A stretch of DNA of 23,584 nt from Zygnema cylindricum (taxonomy: Eukaryota; Streptophyta; Zygnematophyceae; Zygnematales; Zygnemataceae), in the NCBI GenBank assembly GCA_037447655.1, contig JBBHKE010002295.1:64001-87584 (forward strand), in the 5' to 3' direction. Positions 16,421 to 23,584 of the stretch are shown here, piece after piece. Below the pieces are notes generated by a model. That model had not been told where the DNA came from. It did no database searches and worked only from the letters and a program-made list of their open reading frames with translations. A program made the position numbers and the translations under genes. Position 1 is the stretch's first letter, and every line of letters starts with the position of its first letter.

Positions 16421-16488
16421 CGGCGACAGGAATTGATCCTTGTACCTACCGGCCGGCAGAAAGGAATTAGCCGGTAGCCTTAGCCGTT
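16421..16488 (-). other. tRNA-like Pol III-type module in LTR (B copy 2)
   Basis: On the minus strand CGGCTAAGGCTACCGGCTA (16468-16486) is the A-box-like part and AGGATCAATTCCT (16428-16440) the B-box-like part. A TTTT run lies near 16407-16412. It matches the module of the 5' LTR. Confidence 0.5.
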
Positions 16489-16643
16489 AAGTCTAGGATT
16501 TATGTTACGTAGTATATAGTTTGATAACTATTTAAATATGTATACGTATGATAAATCATTTAACTGTAATAGATTACGGGATACATAGATCTGGTAATAT
16601 ATAAAGTACGGATTACGGTACGGACTAAAATTCAATACCGCAC

Positions 16644-16667
16644 ATTTGTTTCGTAAGTGAAACAAAT
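16644..16667. repeat. LTR inverted repeat (hairpin), B copy 2
   Basis: ATTTGTTTC GTAAGT GAAACAAAT, identical to the copy at 11276-11299 although neighbouring bases differ. Confidence 0.7.
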
Positions 16668-17404
16668 ACCGCGCATGTATTTATTACGGCTACGATTAAA
16701 TCCGAATTTAATCCGACGACGCAATTAGCGCCGAGATCGCGGAGGAAGATTTCGGCGGTTTGTGGCCATCGCCACATCGGATGACGCGTGGCGAAATTAC
16801 GTTCGATCGTGGAATCTCCGCAGATTATGGCACCGAATCCGGATATAACATGTGTCGACATTTAGGCCATGTCGTACAATGTCCGTACCTAAAGTACACC
16901 GGCAGCTGTACTTTTGCGTACGGAAATGTATTCTGATTGGTTCCGTACATCAGTAGATAGAGTCTGTGAGAGAGATAGGACTTAGAAAAATTAGAAGATA
17001 GGACCCTCTCTTCCAAAGAGTTTCTATACAAAAAGTCAACTTTGACCCTCCATAACTTACTGCTCAGGGGAGCAAATTCAGAGATTCTTTTTGCTATCGA
17101 CTCAAGGGAGTCTTGCCTTCACAAGGGTGCAGGTGGTCAGGGTTTTTGTCTGCCAGGGTGGCAGTTATTTTTGCTGAAACACAAGGGGTCAGGATTATCC
17201 TAGAGGCTTCTTGGAAGCTGTCTACTCTGAGGACTTATGGAGGTCTCAGAGTTGCAGAGCAGAGGCAGTCTGTCTCTAACTCCTTTCTCCAAGCCCTCAC
17301 ACTTGTTGTAGTCATTGAAGGTTGGATACGGAGCTAGGGCCATGGCTGCCTAAGCTTTCTATAGAGACAAGGGTAGTTCCTAGTATATTTACCAAAAAGG
17401 GATT

Positions 17405-17476
17405 GACGGACGAAGGACTTGATCCCGGTACCTACCGTTCGTCAATCTAGACGGTAGCCGGCAGCTTTGTCGTATA
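17405..17476 (-). other. tRNA-like Pol III-type module in LTR (C)
   Basis: On the minus strand TACGACAAAGCTGCCGGCT (17456-17474) is the A-box-like part and GGGATCAAGTCCT (17414-17426) the B-box-like part. A TTTTT run lies near 17393-17398. It has the same order and orientation within the LTR as families A and B. Confidence 0.5.
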
Positions 17477-17610
17477 AGCTAGGAAATGTGCTTTGGCGTA
17501 TGGGGTTTGATAAGTATCTAAATATTTACACGTAGACTAATTCGTTTAACTAGAAATAGTACGTAGTGCATAGATTTAGTTTTTATATAGTACGGAGTAC
17601 GATACGATGA

Positions 17611-17637
17611 CGAAACAAATACCGCGCATTTGTTTCG
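17611..17637. repeat. LTR inverted repeat (hairpin), C
   Basis: CGAAACAAAT and ATTTGTTTCG are perfect 10-bp arms around ACCGCGC. The same ATTTGTTTCG and CCGCGC blocks occur in family B but in a different arrangement, which suggests that the pairing itself is kept. Confidence 0.7.
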
Positions 17638-18386
17638 ATACCGAAAGAAGTATCGCGCATCCAATTTAAACGACTATAATTAATGCCGGTTTTGATCGGA
17701 CGGCCGCGATAGATGCCGAGATCGCGGAATAGGGTTACGGCGGTTTGTGGTCACAGCCACGTTGACTGACACATTGCACAACCACATTTGCTTGCGGCAT
17801 CTCTGGGGATTATAGGAACAAATCCGGATATGCCATGTATCGCTTTCTTGGCCATGTCGTACGATGGCCGTACAAAAGATACAACGACACCTATACCTTT
17901 ATGTACTATACAGTGTTGCCATATGTGCGTACCTCAGTACTACAGGGTTTAGAGAGGGATTTTATAACTTCAAATATTTTTGTAGGTAGCCACCTCTCTT
18001 CCAGGGAACATCTATATAAATCGACAAACTTTGCCATTTAATATTAACTCATTTAGTTGACCATTTTCAGTGATTCTTTTTGCTGCGGACTCAAGTGAGT
18101 CCAGGCTACACAGGGGTGTAGTCGGTCATAGTGTTTGCCTGCCAAGGTGGCTACATTTATAAGGGAAATTCAAAGTGGGGAATGCTATCCAAAAGTCATA
18201 TTCTTACTTTGCATTTTGTGGTGGAACTAAGCACACAGAAAGTCTTATTTCACAGGGGTGAAGCTAGTATAGAGTTTTGTCAAGGGGTGAATCATTTGGG
18301 TTTTAAATCAACTTGAAATCGACACTATCTAGATAAGCTTCTTGTGAGTTGCCTACTTTGAGGACCAATGGAGGTCTCAGAGTTGC

Positions 18387-18490
18387 ATAGGTTAGACGCT
18401 CAGCTATAGACTTAATTCTTAAACTGTTAATTCTCAATAGTGTAGTGATAACAATTGTTATTCCCCTTATGCATGTTATGTCTTCATCTC
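18387..18490 (+). repeat. Leader segment shared with the 1.29 kb insertion
   Basis: TAGGTTAGACGCTCAGCTATAGACTT directly follows the C LTR in two short blocks, and is nearly the same at 19791-19816. Weaker similarity continues for about 75 bp. No primer-binding site of the copia A/B type is present here, so the true leader is lost or replaced. Confidence 0.55.
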
Positions 18491-19268
18491 ATATTTGGAT
18501 ATCACTAGGCAACAAATATAAAAGTGGATCTTTGCAGCAGCAACAGTTGGCAGAAAATAAGATTGCAACCTATACTTAAAAAGGAGGAAGCATGAACAAT
18601 TATTGCATTGATTTAGGAGCATTAGTTGGAGAGCTAGAGAGTGCAGGTAACTCATGGTCAGAGAGAAAAGAGTAAATACTTTGATGATGAAGTTACCTGA
18701 AGAGTATGAGAATATCATTAACCGGTTGTAGGATTTAGAAGATAGTAATTGGAACTGGGATGATACACAGGGAATGATTTTAGGAAAAGAAAGCACTAGA
18801 GAACTTAAGAAAGGGAGTCTATGTGTTCAAGCATTTGCTGCATGATCTGATTGGCGGAAGCGTGATGACGAGAAAATAAAAGATCCCTATTGAAACTTTG
18901 GAGGAAGAGGACAAGGAGGTGGCAGATTTGATCGACAGGGGAGAGGAACTCCTCGAGGAGGACTATGCCATTTTTGCAAGAAACTAGGACACTATATGGC
19001 AGATTGTGGCAAACTTGCAGATCTCCAATTGAAAGATGGACAAGAAGCCTCAAAGGATGGAGGAAAGAAAAAGGCCTTCTCGACTCAAGTTCATGTTGAG
19101 GAAGAGGAGGATGCGTCCGAACCAGAAGAAGAGCTTGAGGAGGTTATTCTTAATCCGAAAACCACTGAGAAGCATGCCGATATTCCACAGAGACAAAAGT
19201 GTACTTTCGGAGGTAAGAGGGATCCAGTAGAGGATAGGTGGATCATAGACTTACGAGCATCAATGCAT
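18491..19268 (+). pseudogene. Copia C gag and protease start
   Basis: A broken gag of the same family, missing its first ~100 codons. In successive frames it reads LWISLGNKYKSGSLQQQQLA, KGGSMNNY, LGALVGELESAG, MMKLPEEYENIINRL, WNWDDTQGMILGKES, a glycine/arginine-rich FGGRGQGGGRFDRQGRG, then an intact CCHC knuckle CHFCKKLGHYMADC. An acidic linker (EEEEDASEPEEELEE) and IPQRQKCTFGGK follow. The protease active site is WIIDLRASMH, where DSGA has become DLRA, so it could not work. Stops lie near 18578, 18730 and 18844. The frame is cut at 19268 by an insertion and resumes at 20559. Confidence 0.88.
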
Positions 19269-20557
19269 TGTCGTGTCGTATCACGTCGGCGCATTTAATT
19301 GAAGTTTGTTGCATGTAAACGGTCCGTAAAGAGCGACGCCACACTAATTTGTTTTTGGTATGTTTTCGGTGGTGACACAGTCGTACAGATTTCCGGTGAC
19401 GCCGTGAAACTCGCGGGAAAATTTGGTTTCGTACGTCCATTCGTTTGACGCCGAAATATACGCGAACAATTTGAAGTTGTCGTCCGGATTTTCCGTGAAC
19501 CAAAACATCAACTTAAAATGATGTCAAGACCAGCGCAAATTTGAACGCGCATCAACGACCGCCAAAGACGCAGACGAACGCACGAACCAGACTCAAATTG
19601 CTCACGGCGACGCGATTGGTCCATTTTAAGTCGTGGACCCTTGGAGGTCTTACGCATTCACATGTAGCGTGGGTAGAGTTTTTATCCTTAGGCTGTAGAT
19701 TTTGTAACGCAAGGCATACGATACCGGTCGCCTATTGGCCAGAATCCAAACTAGGCGTAGACGACTACATAGAACGCATATATGTAAAGTAGGTTAAACG
19801 CTCAGCTGTAGACTTTGTACTTAGTGAATTCTAGGTAAATTATATGCTCACAATTTGAATAACACAGGAATTCTTTTTGGAAGATTTGACCTTTGCTTTC
19901 ATTATTTTCTTGTGAATTTGTCAAGATAGTTTTAGTGACTATTTTCTCTTGTCGTTAAGCGTTCTACTGCCTAGCTCACTCTCACCTTTCTTTGTAATTT
20001 GCACTGCAATTTAATCTACGCGGCTCACGCCGAGGCCTAACTGGTTTCCCTTCACTTTTATCTCGTCCTATCAAGTGGATTGCTGCTCAGCCTTCTCTCT
20101 CAGGCTGTTGCTAAACCTTGGATTGTAATTGGACAGATTTGGGTTTGCTTGTGTGGTTTGCTTAGTGGTTGCAGAATTAGGGTTACCTTTTATTTGTGTA
20201 TTTTATGGTCTCGCCGAATCTGGTTATCTCAGAGTCGCTTGTTGTTTTTTGATTTCCAGCTTATGTGTGTTGATATTTAGGTTAAGCCTTTATTCATCAA
20301 ACTCCCGTAAGGAAAACATAAACTGACCAAAGAGTCTAGTGGCTATCCGTTGGCTTAATAATAAACTGAGCCCCCTAGCTTCCTCCCTCGGCCTACCTTT
20401 ATTCTTCTTGTGATACTTTTATTTGTTGCTTGCCGCTTGTACGGATTTTTGTCGCAGATTTCCTTATTTTTCCATGACTTTCTTGTTATTTCTTTGTCAT
20501 TTATCTTTCAGTTGGTTGTGTTGCATGTTTATCATTTCCTTTGTCACATGCACGACA
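19269..20557. mobile_element. 1.29 kb insertion with 7-bp inverted ends, type unknown
   Basis: It separates codons for ASMH from HMCKD of the copia C protease. Ends are TGTCGTG and CACGACA, perfect 7-bp inverted repeats starting TG and ending CA; one more base on each side extends them to TTGTCGTG/CACGACAA. Flanks read GCAT and ACAT, allowing a 2-bp CA, a 3-bp CAT or an imperfect 4-bp duplication depending on the boundary. No long open frame is present. It could be a solo LTR or a non-autonomous DNA transposon. The left third is rich in CG dinucleotides. Segments recur at 654-843 and 18387-18460. Confidence 0.7.
20169..20360 (+). repeat. Second copy of the 654-843 repeat
   Basis: It lies inside the insertion and is the same orientation as the left copy. 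Landmarks are AATTAGGGTTACCTTTT, GGTTATCTCAGAGTCGCTTG, TTGATTTCCAGCTTATG and TATCCGTTGGCTTAATA. Confidence 0.8.
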
Positions 20558-20558
20558 A

Positions 20559-20709
20559 CATATGTGCAAGGATAAGAGGTGGTTTACTAAACTCAGGAAG
20601 ATCCCAATAGTTGAGATAGAGTACGGACATGGAAAAGTAGGAACCACTAGTCTTGTCGGATCTGTTGACTTAAAGGTTCTAGTTGATGGAAAAGCGTTAA
20701 TTGTAACTC
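20559..20709 (+). pseudogene. Copia C protease, continuation
   Basis: HMCKDKRWFTKLRKIPIVE, YGHGKVGTTSLVGSVDLKV and LVDGKALIVTL match the copia B protease downstream of its active site. The coding match ends at about 20709, where a T7 run begins. It may be the poly(A) end of a minus-strand LINE. The rest of the pol gene is not seen in the window. Confidence 0.85.
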
Positions 20710-20976
20710 TTTTTTTACCATCGCGCTTTTTAATAAAGTAGGTGTTGCTTTATTTGAGGTTGCAGATGGAAAACCCAAATGTAGTAACAAAGAGTACAGA
20801 AGCTAAACAACATTAAGACATTGATGGGAAGAAAAACAAATACAAATACAAAAACCTAATTGTAAGAGCATTAAAATTCAAGCTATAGATCAACTTCAAA
20901 CGACAAAATGGGTCGTCGGCCCAAAACATAAAAACTAGTCCAAACTAAAGGTCTTACTAATAAACATCATCATTAT

Positions 20977-21055
20977 GCGACGGGTGGCGCAGAGGTAAGT
21001 CCTTTAATCCACGACCATCATTCAAAACTGTAAAGGTCGATGCTTAGTATCGTTG
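20977..21055 (+). other. tRNA-like or SINE-like stretch
   Basis: GGTGGCGCAGAGGTAAGTCC is a good match to a tRNA D-arm/A box (TGGCNNAGNGG). About 40 bp further GGTCGATGC resembles a shortened B box. I could not fold a full cloverleaf. A decayed tRNA gene, a SINE head or chance are all possible. Confidence 0.3.
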
Positions 21056-21240
21056 AAGGGCGCGAGAGATACATTGGCAGTAGAGTGTTGAGATGCGATT
21101 TGGGAAAGGGTTGTTAGAATATTGGGTGACTCGGCAAAGAGGCTAGAGTCATGTTTCTTTTTGTTTGTGTTAACGTTTTGTTTAGTTTCAATATGTGATT
21201 TACGACTTATTGTTTGGTTTGCGTTTTAGGCATTTTAAAT

Positions 21241-21496
21241 GATGTTTCACTTTTATTGTTGTTTGCGTCGTAGTTTGTGTATTGGTTATGTTATTTTGTT
21301 TTACATGGTCAACCAATTGTTCAATGCGTCAAACTTCATTTAAATGAACAATCTTAATGCACATAAACGATGTTCCAGTTTTATTGTAGCTTGCATGACA
21401 CTTTGTGTTTTGGTTATGTTATCTGGTCTTACACGGTTGACCAGTTGTTCAATGTGTAGAACTTCGTTTTAATGCACGTCCTTATTGCCATATACA
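21241..21496 (+). repeat. Diverged 128-bp tandem duplication
   Basis: Units start at GATGTTTCACTTTTATTGT (21241) and GATGTTCCAGTTTTATTGT (21369). Both contain TTGGTTATGTTAT, then TGGTCAACCAATTGTTCAATG or its variant, and AACTTCRTTT. They carry many point differences, so the duplication is old. Confidence 0.75.
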
Positions 21497-21779
21497 GTTT
21501 CGGTGAAATAGTTTTTGTTAGTCGAGTTTTGTACTGCTACCTGCGCCATATTGTTTAGTATGGCGCAGTTTCGCTTGAGGAATTTTGCGCCCAATGGTAT
21601 GCTTTCATTAGTGGTGTCTATGGGCATTTATATGTCGGTTAAGTGAAAGGTATCTAGTTAGCGGTTGAAGGATTTATTCATATCAAAAAAGTGAAGGAGA
21701 TTAAAAATATGATGTAAGAAAAAAAACGATTTTGTGTATTATATGTTATTTCGTTATTATTTTGATTTGTGAAATTGAT

Positions 21780-23584
21780 TAAGAAGTGTAATTGATCTTC
21801 ATTCTATCAAGGGCTACAATATCCTCTAGCTTTAAAAGACTGTCAACCACAATCATGTAAAAAGTTGTCGAATGAGGAGTCGGCGGTCTCAACTATCTCT
21901 GAAGAAAATGGTATGAAGTCGAGTATGCAACACCTCACGTTTCACTGATTATCTAGCTTCCATACCCATCGAAGCAATTGCAGCTCGAACCGTATCATGC
22001 GTTGATGTACACTCCCAAACGTGTGAGCACTGGAGCAAATGGACGCATTGATCATAGATAGATTGGCCACAAGTGTAACGAGGCTTGCCTAAAAGCGAGG
22101 GGTGCGCCAAGCCGAGACGTTAGCGAACTGAAAAGAAAATTTGTGGGGAAGACAAGGAGAGTGATGTAAAGTCTTAGTAGAAATGACCCAAACCCCAGTA
22201 TCTTTGGACACGTAAACTCGAAGCGTCAGTCGTCAGCAACGTCTTAATGAGTTTTTTTAAGCCGTTGACGGGTACGTTGTCGAAAGTATGTTGTTGCACC
22301 CGTGAATGACTACTAGAGATGTGGAAAGGAAATGGAGGAAATCTATGTTCAACCTTGATTAGTAAAAGATATCGAGTAGACAATAACGCTTGTTGAAATA
22401 GAAATGTGTCTGCGTCAATGGTAGATACCGCATGGGTTATAAAAGGACTATCGTCCACCACAAACCTCAAACTAATGATAGATGTTACCAGAGCCTAACT
22501 ACCCAACTAAGTGGTTGCTACGATGGTCGTAGGATGCAAACTAAGGCTCTTGACAGAGAATAGTAAAGCAAATTGTCATATAGCGAGGAGCCCTTCCGGA
22601 CGATCAATTATAATACGTTTGACCAGTTGATGCAAAATCGTTATCAATATTTGAAAGTGGGGAAAAGAAGTTAATTTTGGAGGTAAAGTGTGCGCCACGT
22701 ACAAAAGTTGTTGGGCAAAAAAATGAGGTAAGGTAGCGAACGCCACTTAAAAATCCGAAAGTTTTGGAGCTCCTCAAAGTGGAAAAGGTTATCGGATAGA
22801 GCATTTTTGACAAAATGGTGAACAAAAGCAGCGGCTATTGGGACCCTAAAAGCCTCCCTCCCCCCCCCCCCCCCCTCGAGGTGTACAAACACGAATTCAC
22901 GTAGAGGGGGGGAAAGTATGTGGCAAGCCAGTAAGACACCACGAGACACATGTGCGGTCTTTGATAGGACTTAGTCTTAAAAAGTTACTATGAAAAAATG
23001 TGAAATGTAGGAACAACTTGGTATGGCTTACAGATGATATATGTGTCATCCACCTCTGAAGGGAACGAAAATTTTGGAAAAGTCGTAACAAATGATCGCA
23101 AGGCTTCTAGTTGTGTTAGAGCACATAAAGGCACTAGCAAAGGGTCATCTAGACGAGTATTGGTGATTGAGTCGAAAGTGGCAACATCATCTCCTAGTGG
23201 GCCACCAACGAAATAAAGAGAGAGCTGGATGTTGAGTAAAAAGCGCGATCCAAGGGGGAAAAATGGGAGGAGGGGCGTGACAAAGCTCCCAAAATGTGGC
23301 ATTCCAATCAAAGGTGTTAAAAGCATTGGCAATGTCACCTTAGAAAACGACCTAACATGGGTGCAATTCTTTAGTTGCTCGTAAAACATGAATGGGTTGC
23401 CTCACAACCTCCACCCATCGTGTAAAACCTCGCGATGGAGTGTTTAGAGGAAAATTATATCTTGCGGGAGCTCGCAACCATTATGACGTCCTTAACCTGG
23501 AGACGAGGGGACCGGACCGAAGCTTCAAGGAAGGTTAAGCTCAAAGGGGTAAAGAAAGTCGTAAAATTCAACAAATGATAAAAC
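21780..23584 (-). pseudogene. LINE ORF2 reverse transcriptase, decayed
   Basis: Read on the minus strand from the right edge across shifting frames. RT motif A is GDIANAFNTFDWN (aspartate at 23334-23336). Motif B is worn down to DDPL (usually QGDPL), with CALTQLEALRSFVTTFPKFSF following, and motif C is EVDDTYII (23042-23053). Downstream, CVSWCLTGLPHTF, FVHHFVKNALSDNLFHFEEL and LFQQALLSTRYLLLIKVEHR, RVQQHTFDNVPVNGLKKLI belong to the conserved C-terminal half. CGQSIYDQCVHLLQC near 22010-22070 looks like the cysteine-histidine motif after the RT. Stops and frameshifts occur throughout, and a G16 run on this strand (22860-22875) disrupts the frame. No endonuclease domain is in view. Family memory suggests relatives in plant genomes, but I cannot confirm a clade. 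Confidence 0.8.
22860..22875 (+). repeat. C16 homopolymer
   Basis: Sixteen consecutive C residues interrupt LINE coding sequence, G16 in the sense strand. It lies between sequence for FVHLEG and FRVPIAA. Length is likely unstable and hard to sequence accurately. Confidence 0.9.

Larger units (their letters stand above)
10842..17256 (+). mobile_element. Copia B: Ty1/copia LTR retrotransposon, decayed
   Basis: About 6.4 kb on the plus strand, with LTRs of 1048 and 1045 bp (TG...CA), primer-binding site, gag, protease, integrase, RT, RNase H and polypurine tract in copia order. It is related to copia A, with identical primer-binding site and domain-by-domain alignment. Coding is broken by several stops and at least two frameshifts. 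The LTRs are visibly more alike than those of copia A, so it is probably younger. Its left flank is gypsy integrase but the right flank is a family-C LTR. No target duplication directly abuts the LTR ends. Confidence 0.93.
16212..17256 (+). repeat. Copia B 3' LTR
   Basis: Starts TGTAGAAACTAATTG and ends CTCAGAGTTGCA. It is close to 10842-11889, with scattered substitutions and a few 1-10 bp indels. It is followed at once by a family-C LTR. Confidence 0.94.
17257..18386 (+). mobile_element. Family-C copia LTR, missing its first ~50 bp
   Basis: It aligns with the family-B LTRs from GAGGCAGTCT (about 50 bp into the B LTR) to the terminal GGAGGTCTCAGAGTTGCA at 18386. Along the way it shares GCCATGGCT, the antisense tRNA-like module, the CGAAACAAAT hairpin and CTGCCARGGTGG. 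It is divergent enough to be its own family. Its 5' end is lost exactly where copia B ends. A gag-protease remnant follows on the same strand, so this is the 5' LTR of a third, mostly deleted copia element. Confidence 0.82.
20717..21779 (-). other. Putative LINE 3' non-coding region
   Basis: No gene seen on either strand. It contains a tRNA-like stretch (20977-21055) and a diverged 128-bp tandem duplication (21241-21496). Its assignment to the LINE is inferred from position. Confidence 0.45.
20717..23584 (-). mobile_element. LINE (non-LTR retrotransposon), 5' part outside window
   Basis: On the minus strand a decayed RT-containing reading frame runs from the window edge down to about 21780. 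Roughly 1 kb of non-coding sequence follows and ends in A7 (T7 at 20710-20716 on the plus strand) against the copia C protease. The RT and the A-rich 3' end with no second LTR fit a LINE. The 3' boundary is inferred from the loss of copia similarity at exactly that point. Many shifts and stops make it inactive. Confidence 0.7.

Noticed and set aside
10842-17256. Copia B as an intact, active element
   Set aside because: At least seven in-frame stops and frameshifts in gag and integrase prevent a polyprotein.
19541-19792. 83-residue ORF in the 1.29 kb insertion as its transposase
   Set aside because: Far too short and without recognisable catalytic motifs. The element is treated as non-coding.

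Overview
This window looks like heterochromatic or intergenic DNA from a eukaryote, most likely a plant or plant-lineage (streptophyte) genome. I see no cellular gene in it. About four fifths of it is layered, decayed retrotransposons. The plant-lineage guess rests on the copia Gag-Pol sequences, the Ty3/gypsy fragments and an RT-bearing LINE; it is inference, not proof.

Layout. 1-652: the end of a minus-strand copia LTR (family A), cut by the window edge. 654-843: a piece of a dispersed repeat seen complete at 19269-20557. 850-1125: a T-rich degenerate minisatellite. 1126-2007: no gene. 2008-2697 and 9776-10841: the two halves of a Ty3/gypsy element (reverse transcriptase end, RNase H, integrase), split by a 7.1 kb minus-strand copia element, copia A (2698-9775; LTRs 2698-3667 and 8769-9775; 5-bp target duplication CTAAT/CTAAC). 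Copia A is itself interrupted by a 983-bp solo LTR of another element (5690-6672, exact 5-bp duplication ACTCT). 10842-17256: a plus-strand copia element, copia B, with two ~1.05 kb LTRs. 17257-18386: a third related LTR (family C), followed by a gag-protease remnant (18491-19268 and 20559-20709) split by a 1.29 kb insertion with 7-bp inverted ends. 20717-23584: a minus-strand LINE that runs off the window.

The elements carry the standard copia parts in order (gag, zinc knuckle, protease, GAG-pre-integrase, integrase, reverse transcriptase, RNase H), all broken by stops, frameshifts or deletions. Copia A and B are relatives, with the same domain order, the same primer-binding site and matching LTR architecture.

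Most interesting points. (1) Both copia elements have a 15-nt primer-binding site, directly next to the 5' LTR, that matches the complement of the anticodon stem-loop of initiator tRNA-Met rather than the tRNA 3' end. This implies half-tRNA priming as in Drosophila copia and yeast Ty5. (2) All six LTRs from the three families carry, antisense to the element, a tRNA-like module with an A-box-like stretch, a B-box-like stretch (an exact consensus B box in two copies) and a T4-T5 run placed like a Pol III terminator. (3) A conserved inverted repeat around ATTTGTTTCG lies in the LTRs. (4) Copia A and B share an in-frame stop at the same alignment position in the integrase-RT linker. (5) The nesting gives a partial relative chronology of insertions.
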